Shown here piece by piece: positions 24,378 through 32,120 of a stretch of 64,000 nt of DNA. The notes beneath the pieces are model-generated. The model made no database searches. It had not been told where the DNA came from and saw only the letters and a program-made list of their open reading frames with translations. The position numbers and the translations under genes were made by a program. The stretch covers positions 1 through 64,000 of the forward strand of contig NZ_BBNN01000015.1 of assembly GCF_000829695.1 (NCBI RefSeq). The letters run 5' to 3'. The DNA comes from Streptomyces sp. NBRC 110035. Its GTDB lineage: Bacteria > Actinomycetota > Actinomycetes > Streptomycetales > Streptomycetaceae. The stretch's first letter is position 1; each line of letters opens with the position of its first letter.

Positions 24378-24484
24378 CCGGCGCGCCGTCGCTCGATGAC
24401 GTCCGCTCCGGGAGGCGAGGGCGGGAGAACGGCGGACGACGGGGCCCGTCCCGCCCCGATGCTCGCGGCGGCGGTTCAGTGGGT

Positions 24485-25477
24485 TCAGCGGGTTCCGCCG
24501 CTGCCCGTCCCGACGGTCTCCAGGTAGAGCTTCACGTAGCGCGGGACGTCCACGTCCAGCCCCACGTCCACGAGGGCCTGCTCGCGCGTGCCCTCGTGGA
24601 GTTCGGACTCGCCGATGCGGGAGCGGCGGTCGACGACGGTCTGGCCGCGGGCCGGACCGGGGGCCAGGGAGACCTCGACGGGGAGCCGGTGGGTGGTCAG
24701 GCCCTCCGGGTCGACGACCGCGCACAGCGCACCCGCGTCGCCGAGTCCGCCCGCCGTCTCGTCGGGGCCGCCGGCGGTGGTGTCCGGGGCCGCCGGGCGG
24801 TGGGCAAGCAGGTCACCGGCCAGGCGGGCGCCCGGCTCGGCGCTCGCGCGCAGCCTGTGCACCTCGGCCGCCGGGACGACGACCCGGTTGAACACGTCCA
24901 GGCCGTACATCGTGATCGGCACCCCGGCGGTGAGCAGGATCGCGGCGGCCTCCGGGTCGTGCCAGACGTTGAACTCGGCGACCGGGGTGGCGTTGCCGGC
25001 GCCCGCCGCGCCGCCCATGAACACGATCCGCTCGATGTTGCGGGTGACCTCGGGGTGCGTGCGCAGCAGCAGGGCGATGTTGGTCAGCGGGGCGGTGGGC
25101 ACCAGGGTGACCGGGCGTGGGGAGGCGAGGATCTCGTGGCGCAGCAGGGTCACCGCGTCCACGTCGGCCGGGGTGCGCCGCGGGGCGGGCAGGCCGAGGT
25201 CGCCCATCCCGTCGCGGCCGTGGACGTGGGCCGCGGACCGCGGGGCCTCGACCAGCGGGCGCTCGGCACCCCGCGCGACGGGCACGACGGGCGCCCCCGC
25301 CGTCTCCAGCACGGTGAGGGTGTTGCGTACGACGCCGTCCACGTCCGTGTTGCCGGCCACGCAGGTCACCGCGCGCAGGTCGATCCCGGGGTGGCGGACG
25401 GCGAACAGCAGGGCGAGGGCGTCGTCGACACCCGTGTCGCAGTCGATGATCACCGGAATGGGCAGACCGTTCGGCAC
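24485..25477 (-). CDS. Inosine/uridine-preferring nucleoside hydrolase
   Basis: A 330-residue enzyme with the Ca-binding signature near the start, PVIIDCDTGVDDALALL, and later TLVPTAPLTNIALLL, IVFMGGAA and AEFNVWHDPEAA, all typical of the IunH family that splits the N-glycosidic bond of nucleosides in salvage. GTG 25477 is preceded by AAGGAG at 9 bases; the frame is open further upstream without a better start. The gene is single. Confidence 0.9.
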   Translation of the reverse strand: MPNGLPIPVIIDCDTGVDDALALLFAVRHPGIDLRAVTCVAGNTDVDGVVRNTLTVLETAGAPVVPVARGAERPLVEAPRSAAHVHGRDGMGDLGLPAPRRTPADVDAVTLLRHEILASPRPVTLVPTAPLTNIALLLRTHPEVTRNIERIVFMGGAAGAGNATPVAEFNVWHDPEAAAILLTAGVPITMYGLDVFNRVVVPAAEVHRLRASAEPGARLAGDLLAHRPAAPDTTAGGPDETAGGLGDAGALCAVVDPEGLTTHRLPVEVSLAPGPARGQTVVDRRSRIGESELHEGTREQALVDVGLDVDVPRYVKLYLETVGTGSGGTR

Positions 25478-25746
25478 GGCGGAGGACTCCTTCGGGGCGG
25501 GGCACGGGGCGCACGGGGCGGGGTGCGGGGTGCGGAGGCGGGCGGGGACGAGGACATTGTCCCCGGCCGTCCTCACCCGGACGGACCGCAGCGCTGGTGG
25601 GGCGGGCGGCGCGGTGATGCCGTATGAGCACGTGTCGCCGCCCCGGACCCGGACCGGGACCCGGAACCCGGGCCCCGGTCCCGGGCGGCCGGTGCACAGC
25701 CAGCCGCAGCCACGTCCACCGTCCGGTTCCACCAGGAGGCACCCCG

Positions 25747-26568
25747 ATGACGCATGCCCCGGCCGCCCGCGCCCTTCTCGCCTCCGTGCTGTCGGTGTCC
25801 GCGCTGCTGGCCACGGCAGCCTGTTCCGTCCTCGGGAACGACACGGCCGGTCCGGCGGCCCCTGCGTCCGCCCCGGTCACCGTTCCCGCGCCGCCCTCCG
25901 CCGCCTCCGCCGCCTCACCGGCCGTCGAGCCGTCCCCGTCGGCGGCGCCCGACTCCGGGCTGAGCGAGGAACAGCTGCGGGCCGCGCTGATCACGGAGAC
26001 GGACCTGGGTCAGCCCTGGGTGCCCACGCGGGGCGTGGCGACCTGGCGGGACGGGCTGCTCAAGTCGAGCACGAAGAACGCCGACTGCCGGCGCCTGCTC
26101 GACGTCCTCTACACCGAGGAGTTGTTCGGCACGTCGGCCGGGCCGCGGGCCGTGGTCGCCCTGGACGACGCCTACAGCGGCGCCCAGCTGCGGTACCAGG
26201 TGGCCGCGTACCGGCCCGCCGAGGTGGACCGCACGCTGCGGTGGCTGGAGGGACTGCCGGAGAAGTGCGGGAAGTTCACGGCCACGGCCACGAAGGACGG
26301 CGTCCAGAAGGTCGAGGTCGACGCGCTGACGCTGCCGGAGACCGGGGACGCCCGGCAGGCGCTGCGGATCACCATGACCGGCGAGACGTCCGACCGGCAA
26401 CTGACCGTTCTCACACTGGACTTGGCGGTGGTCCGGGCCGGCGAGGAGACCATCGTCCTCACCAACGGCGGCTTCGGTGACGTCGCGTCCGAAGTCACGC
26501 GGGTGGTGGCGGAGTTCGGCACCAACCGGCTGACGGAGATCCAGAAGCAGGGCCGGGTACGGGTCTGA
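25747..26568 (+). CDS. Secreted lipoprotein of unknown function
   Basis: A 273-residue lipoprotein. The signal peptide ends LLATAACS (lipobox Cys about residue 26), followed by an Ala/Pro/Ser linker and a globular domain of about 200 residues with two cysteines (ADCRRLL, EKCGKF). The layout resembles sensor-like PknH-type extracellular domains of actinobacteria, but similarity is too weak to claim. AGGAGG lies 7 bases before ATG 25747. Confidence 0.75.
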   Translation: MTHAPAARALLASVLSVSALLATAACSVLGNDTAGPAAPASAPVTVPAPPSAASAASPAVEPSPSAAPDSGLSEEQLRAALITETDLGQPWVPTRGVATWRDGLLKSSTKNADCRRLLDVLYTEELFGTSAGPRAVVALDDAYSGAQLRYQVAAYRPAEVDRTLRWLEGLPEKCGKFTATATKDGVQKVEVDALTLPETGDARQALRITMTGETSDRQLTVLTLDLAVVRAGEETIVLTNGGFGDVASEVTRVVAEFGTNRLTEIQKQGRVRV

Positions 26569-26601
26569 CCGCCACGGACTTCACCGGCAGGGGCCCGACC
26601 G

Positions 26602-26877
26602 TCACGTCATGCGGTCCACGGCCTGCTTGGCCTCGAGCAGGCCGGCCCCGGTGGCCTCGCGGTAGGCCTTGACCGCCTGGACCGTCCTGCCCTCCCGCGC
26701 GAGCGCGGCGATCCCGCCCTCACCCGGGGCCTCCTCGCGCAGGTCCAAGTGCTCGAGCACCAGGTCGAGTTTGCGTTCGAGGCGCGCGATGTTGCGCTCG
26801 GCCCGGGAGACGTTGGTGTGGACGGTCAGCATTCCGAGGATCACGACGGAGGTGAGGAAGAGCACGGCTATGTCCAT
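26602..26877 (-). CDS. Membrane-anchored ribosomal L7/L12 C-terminal-like protein
   Basis: A 91-residue protein with one N-terminal helix (MDIAVLFLTSVVILGML), a charged coiled segment and a C-terminal fold matching the L7/L12 C-terminal domain (REGRTVQAVKAYREATGAGLLEAKQAVDRM). Such proteins are common in Streptomyces and are not ribosomal components. The frame is open to 27006, but the conserved part begins at ATG 26877. Confidence 0.75.
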   Translation of the reverse strand: MDIAVLFLTSVVILGMLTVHTNVSRAERNIARLERKLDLVLEHLDLREEAPGEGGIAALAREGRTVQAVKAYREATGAGLLEAKQAVDRMT

Positions 26878-27035
26878 GAGTGGCAGGCGTAGGGAGTCCG
26901 GAGGGGATTGCCCATCCGCGTCTTCGAACTCGGCCGGCCCTCTTTGTGCCCCTTGCCGTTCGAGTCCGGCAGCCCTTAGGTTCATCCGCGGATTCACCCT
27001 GCCCACCCCCTACCCGTCGCTGTTGCGAGGTCGCC

Positions 27036-27203
27036 GTGTCGGAACGCATTCGCACCACCAGGCGTTACGCGAGAGGCTTCGTCGCGGCCGTCGCCGCGGT
27101 CACCGCACTGGTCCTGGCAGCCCACGCGAGCCCGGCCAGGGCCACCCACCCGGAGGAGCCGGACCACCGCACCACGAGTCCGGTGGAAGCCGTCGTCCGC
27201 TAG
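27036..27203 (+). CDS. Small secreted peptide
   Basis: A 55-residue frame from GTG 27036 (GCGAGG 5 bases upstream) with a basic start (SERIRTTRRYARG), a hydrophobic core (FVAAVAAVTALVLAA) and an Ala-x-Ala-like site (SPARATH), leaving a mature peptide of about 20 residues. No family is recognised. It ends just before the dispersed repeat. Confidence 0.5.
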   Translation: MSERIRTTRRYARGFVAAVAAVTALVLAAHASPARATHPEEPDHRTTSPVEAVVR

Positions 27204-27220
27204 GACCCGTGGCGCACGTG

Positions 27221-27400
27221 GCGTCGTCGCCCGGAGGGCGGCCGCGCGACGTCATGGGGGACCCCTGCTCGAGCGAAGCCGAGAGCGCAGGAGAGCGTGC
27301 TCCCGGCGTGCCGCCCGGGAGCCCTCGCACCGGGCGTACCCGGTCTTTCGGGCGGTGCGGCGGGAGTGCCTGCCGGGCGTAGCGGGGCGGCGCCCCTTTC
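27221..27400. repeat. Dispersed intergenic repeat, copy A
   Basis: This stretch is closely similar to 61219-61432, sharing GCGTCGTCGCCCGGAGGGCG, CTGCTCGAGCGAAGCCGAGA and the CCCTCGCACCGGGCG block in the same order. The central CGAGCGAAGCCGAG core is a motif often repeated between genes in Streptomyces genomes. Frames open within it give low-complexity Arg-rich translations and are not genes. Confidence 0.7.
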
Positions 27401-27593
27401 GCCCCGGGCCCCACGGGGTGTCCGACACATGAGCGCGGGAGAAGGAGTGGTGCCCGGCACGTGCGATCGCAAGGCGCCGGGACGTCCTCGACGGGGGTCT
27501 GAAGTTCCCCCACTGAAGTGGGGAAAGTCCCAAGGCCGGGTAGTTAACGTTTTTGCAGGTCACGCAAGGGGTGTTGACTGGGCCTCGACGTGA

Positions 27594-27659
27594 GGCAACG
27601 GAGCTCGTTGGTACAGGCAGTCGTCCAAGACAGCTTGTCCCGCAAGGAGCTCCGTTGCC
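27594..27659 (+). promoter_or_regulatory. Hairpin sequestering the transposase ribosome-binding site
   Basis: GGCAACGGAGCTC (27594-27606) is the exact complement of GAGCTCCGTTGCC (27647-27659). The downstream arm contains the end of the Shine-Dalgarno (AAGGAG) and the TTG start codon at 27655. Transcripts entering from outside would fold and hide the start; transcripts initiated inside the loop region would not. This is a known protection strategy of insertion sequences such as IS10 and IS50. Confidence 0.6.
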
Positions 27660-29283
27660 TGTTCATTGTGTCTCGCCGTCGGCGCTGACGACCATCACCC
27701 GGACGGTGACTGTGGCTGCGGGCCGGTTCGCTCCCGGGCATCTGGGTGGGCTGACGCCGGTCATGCCGTTCGAGTTGGTCGACGCGGTCTTGTCCGAGAC
27801 CGGGACCGTGCAGCGGCGGCTGCGTGATCTGCCCTCGCGGGTCGGCGTCTACTTCCTTCTGGCGATGTGCCTGTTCCCCGAGATCGGCTACCGGCTGGTC
27901 TGGGACAAACTGACCGCTGGTCTGTCGGGGATTCCGGTCGTCCGCCCGAGCACGAAAGCGCTACGTGATCTGCGCCGCAGAGTCGGCAGCGCACCGGTGC
28001 GGGCGTTGTTCGAGGTGCTCGCCGGACCGTTGGCCCAGCCGACCACACCAGGGGTACGGTTCGGCCCGTACCGGACGGTGTCGTTCGACGGCTGCAGCTC
28101 GATCAAAGTGCCCGACAGTGAGCGCAACCGCGGCTGGCTGGGGCGGTGCGCGCACGGCGGCTATCCCCAGGTCGAGCTGATGACGCTGGTCGAGACCGGC
28201 ACCCGGGCCGTGATCGGAGCGGTCTTCGGCCCCACCCGGGAGGGCGAAACCTCTTACACCACCAGGCTGTTGCACCATCTGGGCCCCAAGATAATGGTGT
28301 TGTGGGACCGGGGCTTCGACGGCAACGACTTCCCCGCCGCCGTGCACTCCACCGGCGCGCAGGTCCTGGGCCGCATCAACCAGCGCCGCCGCTCACCGGT
28401 TCTGAAGGCGCTCGCCGACTCCTCCTACCTCTCGGTCATCGGCGGCGTCCAGGTACGCATCATCGAGGCCCGGGTAAGTGTCCTCTGCACGGACGGCAGC
28501 ACCTTCGAGGGTTCCTACCGCCTGGCAACGACGCTGCTGGACGCCCGTCGCTACCCCGCCGCCCGCCTCGTGCACCTGTATCACGAGCGCTGGGAGCACG
28601 AGAGCGCCTATTACGCGCTCCGCCACACCATCCTGCATGCACGGGTCCTGCGCTCGCACGATCCGGTCGGTGTCGAGCAGGAGATGTGGGCCTTGCTCAC
28701 CCTCTACCAGCTTTTGCGCCGCACCATGGTCGAGGCGGCGGAGTCCCGGCCGGGCACCGATCCCGACCGCTGCAGCTTCACCATCGCCCTCCAAACCGCT
28801 CGCGACCTGCTGGTATGCGCGGGAGGAATCTTCGAGCAGGGCATCGGGGAGATCGGCCGGCGAGTCCTGTCGACACTGTCGCCCGCACGACGAAACCGTG
28901 TCAGTACCCGCAAGGTGAAGTCACCCATCTCCCGTTATGCGGAGAGGGAACTGGACGGCCGACCCGACAGCAGCAAGGACGTGACCTCGACGACGATCAC
29001 TCTCCTGCCACCCCCACTGCCCCAGCCCGCACTGCCCGCGACGACCGACCGGGAGAACACCGGCAATCGCATGGCACGTGTCCTGACCATCCTGCAGGCG
29101 GAGCCCGAACGACTGTGGCGCTCAAGGGAGATCGCCGTGCTCCTCGGCGACGTCACCCTCGTCGCCACCTATCGCCAACTTGCCCGCTGGACCGAGAGAG
29201 GAAAGATCAAGAGAGTCCGCACAGGCCGCTACGCGGCGATCACACAGATCCCGAACCCCTTGCGTGACCAGCGAAAACGCTAA
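27655..29283 (+). CDS. IS4-family transposase
   Basis: A 542-residue transposase. The N-terminal IS4 domain reads ITRTVTVAAGRFAPGHLGGL to MPFELVDAVLSETGTVQRRLRDLPSRVGVYFLL. The DDE core includes TVSFDGCSSIKVPDS, VLWDRGFDGNDF and the Y-x2-R-x3-E-like block LYHERWEHESAYYALRHTIL. All look intact. TTG 27655 is chosen for AAGGAG 5 bases upstream; the frame is open upstream into the terminal repeat, and GTG 27706 is an alternative. Confidence 0.9.
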   Translation: MPVHCVSPSALTTITRTVTVAAGRFAPGHLGGLTPVMPFELVDAVLSETGTVQRRLRDLPSRVGVYFLLAMCLFPEIGYRLVWDKLTAGLSGIPVVRPSTKALRDLRRRVGSAPVRALFEVLAGPLAQPTTPGVRFGPYRTVSFDGCSSIKVPDSERNRGWLGRCAHGGYPQVELMTLVETGTRAVIGAVFGPTREGETSYTTRLLHHLGPKIMVLWDRGFDGNDFPAAVHSTGAQVLGRINQRRRSPVLKALADSSYLSVIGGVQVRIIEARVSVLCTDGSTFEGSYRLATTLLDARRYPAARLVHLYHERWEHESAYYALRHTILHARVLRSHDPVGVEQEMWALLTLYQLLRRTMVEAAESRPGTDPDRCSFTIALQTARDLLVCAGGIFEQGIGEIGRRVLSTLSPARRNRVSTRKVKSPISRYAERELDGRPDSSKDVTSTTITLLPPPLPQPALPATTDRENTGNRMARVLTILQAEPERLWRSREIAVLLGDVTLVATYRQLARWTERGKIKRVRTGRYAAITQIPNPLRDQRKR

Positions 29284-29296
29284 CTACCCGGCCTTG

Positions 29297-29512
29297 GGGG
29301 AACTTCACCTCGTTGATCCCGCGTACACGTCGCAGCTATGTGCCGCGTGCGGCCACGTCGACAAGCGCAACCGTGTCGACCAGGGGCTCTTCATCTGCCG
29401 GGGGTGCGGGGTCGTTGCCCACGCCGACCGGAACGCTTCCCACAACATCGCCACCCGTGGCGAGAGCGTGTGGAACGCGGGGCGTGAGTCACGCGTCCCT
29501 GCCACCCCATAG
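29297..29512 (+). pseudogene. TnpB (IS200/IS605 OrfB) C-terminal remnant
   Basis: Seventy-one codons in frame from the IS4 element edge: GELHLVDPAYTSQLCAACGHV, a zinc ribbon (C..C, later CRGC), and the RuvC-III segment VVAHADRNASHNIA with its catalytic Asp, then the normal end at 29512. The N-terminal two thirds, including RuvC-I and II, are absent, so no nuclease activity is possible. The frame also runs back through the IS4 end by chance. Confidence 0.85.
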
Positions 29513-29591
29513 GGGTGTCTGGACGGAGGAGCCCACCCGGCAGCCAGCTGGGCACTACCTCCAAGCCCGGCCCCTTCAGGGCCGGGTCAAG
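29513..29591 (+). mobile_element. IS605-type right end with hairpin, possible omega-RNA relic
   Basis: After the tnpB stop a conserved non-coding tail ends in a perfect stem CCCGGCCC-CTTCA-GGGCCGGG (29566-29586) followed by TCAAG, the form of an IS200/IS605 right end. In complete elements this 3' region plus the tnpB tail yields the omega RNA that guides TnpB; the guide would be read from the DNA beyond TCAAG. Whether it is still transcribed is unknown. Confidence 0.6.
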
Positions 29592-30765
29592 TTGACTCCT
29601 GTGTCTGCAACTGGCTCAGCTGCCGCCGCACATGGTCCAGGGCACCTTCCCGTCGTCCGGGCACGCGGCTGCGCAACTCCGCCAGCAGCAGGCCGAGTTC
29701 ACGGGCCCGTACCGGGTCGGCGATCCGGCCCCACTGGTGGTGCGCCCGGTCCGCGGCCGTCTCGACGACGGAAGCGTCCACCGCCTGGCCGGTGTTGAGG
29801 CGTGCGGCGGCCACGGTCAGCCAGACGTGGCAGCTGAGCGCCGCGTCCCCGGCCAGCATCGCCAGATCCGCGCGGACCTCGGCCCAGTGCAGCGCCTCCT
29901 CGGAGGCGGGCCCGTGGGTGAGGGCGGCGTTCTGCTCCTGCCGCGCGGCGAGCGCGTGGGCGTCGGCGTGGCGGCCGGACCGTACGGCCTCCGTGATGGC
30001 CGTGTGCGGGTCCCCCGCCACGGGTCCGGGTCCACGCCGCGCCAGGACGAATCCGGGGGGCGTGCCCTCGGCGGCGACCCGGACCAGCGCCTGCTGGTGC
30101 AACTCCTCGTCCGACGGGCGCCTTCCGCTGCGCAGCAGCGTCGCGACCGCCCTCATGTACGCCGGTTCCGCGACCGTACGACGGGAGGAGCGGGAGGGCG
30201 GCGGCGCGACGCGGCCGTAGACGGCGGTGTCGCGGCCCGCGTCGAGCGCGGCCGGCAGGGTGACCGGAACCGGCGCCGCCCCCGGTGTGCCCGGTGTGCC
30301 CGGCGGCTGCGAGGCGCCCAGTGCCTGCCAGGTCTCCTGGTCCGCGTGCAGGTCGAGGAGCAGCGTCGTGACGCCCGGGGGGCGCAGACGCAGTTCGTCC
30401 CGGAACCAGTGCCACGGGAACGCCGTGTACCGCACGGTCGACGCGGTGGTGCGGGCCAGCGCCAGATGCGGCAGGCGCTGGCGGCGGTCGAGCAGCAGTT
30501 GCCCCGCGACGTACAGGGTGAGCGGTCCGGGGGCGGTCGCGGCGGCGCGCAGCCGGGTCAGGACCGCCTGCGGCTCCAGCGGGTCGGCGAGCTCGACGAC
30601 GTTCGCGGTGTCCGTGCCGGACAGGACCGCGGGCGGTACGGCGGCGAGGACGGGGAGCACGGACGCCGCGTCCACCAGTCGTCCTCTCCCCAACGGTGAG
30701 GCCGCCAGCAGCAGCACGGTGCCGGGCATGGCCCCGGACGTGGTTCCGGGTGTGGTCCCGGGCAT
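29587..30765 (-). CDS. Protein of unknown function, 3' end set by the IS605 right end
   Basis: A 392-residue soluble protein, ATG 30765 with GGGGAGGG 4 bases upstream. The N-terminal 150 residues look like an alpha/beta domain (GTVLLLAASPLGRGRLVDAASVL, PLTLYVAGQLLLDRR); the C-terminal half is helical with repeat-like segments (HADAHALAARQEQNAALTHG, DLAMLAGDAALSCHVWLTVAAARL). I recognise no family. Its stop codon TGA (29587-29589) lies within the TCAAG of the IS605 end, so the original C-terminus has probably been replaced by element sequence. Confidence 0.65.
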   Translation of the reverse strand: MPGTTPGTTSGAMPGTVLLLAASPLGRGRLVDAASVLPVLAAVPPAVLSGTDTANVVELADPLEPQAVLTRLRAAATAPGPLTLYVAGQLLLDRRQRLPHLALARTTASTVRYTAFPWHWFRDELRLRPPGVTTLLLDLHADQETWQALGASQPPGTPGTPGAAPVPVTLPAALDAGRDTAVYGRVAPPPSRSSRRTVAEPAYMRAVATLLRSGRRPSDEELHQQALVRVAAEGTPPGFVLARRGPGPVAGDPHTAITEAVRSGRHADAHALAARQEQNAALTHGPASEEALHWAEVRADLAMLAGDAALSCHVWLTVAAARLNTGQAVDASVVETAADRAHHQWGRIADPVRARELGLLLAELRSRVPGRREGALDHVRRQLSQLQTQEST

Positions 30766-31020
30766 GTTCCCTCCCCTGTCGATCACGACCCAGAGCAGCA
30801 CCGTAACCGCTGCGGGTCCAACCAGGGGCCTCGGGTCAATGAACGTCCCTCTTCGGGGCGTTCGCCCCCCGGCCTCCCTGCCCCCGGGCCCGACGGCCGG
30901 CGGACCGCGAAGGCGGTGGTGTCGTCGTCCAGGTGACCGCCGCTGCGGCTGCCCCGGCGCGCCACCCCGGCGAAACGCGCGGGCACACGGCCCGCATCCG
31001 TTCGGTACGGAGCGCGAAGC

Positions 31021-31469
31021 GCGGAGCGGGTCCGGGCAGGCCCGGACGGGACGAGGCAGACCCAGGCGGGTCCGGGCGGGGGTCCAGCCAGGACGAGGCA
31101 GACCCAGGCAGGTCCGAGCAGTCCGGGTAGGCCCGGGCAGTCCGAGCAGGACCGGGCAGTCCGAGCAGGACCGGGCGGGACCGGACAGGACCGGGCGGGA
31201 CCGGACAGGTCCAGGCAAGCCCGAGCAGTCCGGGCAAAACCGGGGAGTCCGGGCAGGATCGAGCAGTCCGGGCGGGCCGGGGGAGTCCCAGCAGGACCCG
31301 GGGAGTCCCGACAGACCTGAGCAGACCAGGCAGACCCGGGCAGACCCGGGGAGACCCGGCAGGGCCGAGCAGTCCAGGCAGGCCCGGGCAGACCCGGGGA
31401 GACCCGGCAGGACCGAGCAGTCCAGGCAGGCCCGGGCAGGCCCGGCAGGCCCGGGCGGGACGAGGCTGG
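31021..31469. repeat. Degenerate ~10-bp tandem repeat, purine-biased
   Basis: About 450 bp built from variants of GGCAGACCCG / GGCAGGCCCG / GCAGTCCGAG with a period near 10 bp. Two adjacent 48-bp units (31333-31380 and 31381-31428) differ at only a few bases, so part of it arose by recent duplication. T is scarce on the plus strand. Frames on both strands stay open only because of the repeat. The preceding 30766-31020 holds the promoter of the minus-strand gene and nothing else seen. Confidence 0.8.
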
Positions 31470-31566
31470 GTGAGGCGGAATCCGACGCGGGTTCGCGTGG
31501 TCGAGTTGCCGGGTGACCCGCGCAGGTGTGCGCTGGAGGCGGGGGCGAGGAGAGAGGAGTGCGCTC

Positions 31567-32007
31567 ATGGCTCATGCGGCACCCAGACCCCGGATCACGT
31601 CCAGGCGGCCGGGCGGCATCCGCGTCCTCAGCGAGCGGACCCACGCCGCCGCCAGGCTGGTGGTGCCCGTCGTCCTCGGGCTCGTCTACGGCTACTGGGC
31701 GGCGGCCAACCGGCGCGAGGGCGGTCCCCTCACCGGCTGGAACATCCTGTTCGGCCTGCTCACCGCGCTGGCGTTCGCCGTCCTGTGCATGGCCCTGCTG
31801 AGCATCGCGCCGAGGCTGCGGCGCGAGGAGCACGCCGTGCTGTGGGGCGCGTTCTCCGGCGCCGCGGTCGGCTTCCTGGTCAGCCAGGCCGATACGAGCG
31901 TGCTGCGGTCGACGGCGCTGGGCCTGGCCGTCGCGGCGGGCGTCTTCGCCTTCCTGTTCTACCGGTACTACACGCACGAGGACGCGGAGGGCCACCGCAT
32001 CGAGTGA
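31567..32007 (+). CDS. Four-helix integral membrane protein
   Basis: A 146-residue protein with four predicted membrane helices (LVVPVVLGLVYGYWAAAN, WNILFGLLTALAFAVLCMAL, HAVLWGAFSGAAVGFLVSQ, ALGLAVAAGVFAFLFYRYY) and short charged ends. AGAGGAG lies 7 bases before ATG 31567. No function is recognised. The next gene starts 113 bp later in the same direction. Confidence 0.75.
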   Translation: MAHAAPRPRITSRRPGGIRVLSERTHAAARLVVPVVLGLVYGYWAAANRREGGPLTGWNILFGLLTALAFAVLCMALLSIAPRLRREEHAVLWGAFSGAAVGFLVSQADTSVLRSTALGLAVAAGVFAFLFYRYYTHEDAEGHRIE

Positions 32008-32120
32008 CGCGGCCGTCCCCCGGTCCGGCGGGCGCGGAGCGCGGGCATCCGGGCGGCCCCGGTACTCCGGATGCCCGCCCCGCGCTCGCGTGTGCGCCAC
32101 CCCGCGTCTTGCCTGAGGGG

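Larger units (their letters stand above)
27531..29296 (+). mobile_element. IS4-family insertion sequence
   Basis: Terminal inverted repeats of 42 bp (27531-27572 and 29255-29296) match at 39 positions and begin CAAGGCCGGGTAGTTA. The unit of about 1.77 kb contains one transposase gene. The outer 12 bases on both sides (TGAAGTTCCCCC / GGGGGAACTTCA) are also inverted, so the ends could lie slightly further out; a target duplication is not obvious. The right end abuts the interior of a tnpB gene, so the element probably inserted into, or recombined at, an older IS605-type element. Confidence 0.85.

Noticed and set aside
27252..27563. Minus-strand ORFs within the dispersed repeat
   Set aside because: They recur with the repeat (also near 61250) and reflect repeat sequence, not a conserved protein.
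31021..31469. CRISPR array
   Set aside because: Units are about 10 bp, continuous and without spacers, and no cas gene is present.
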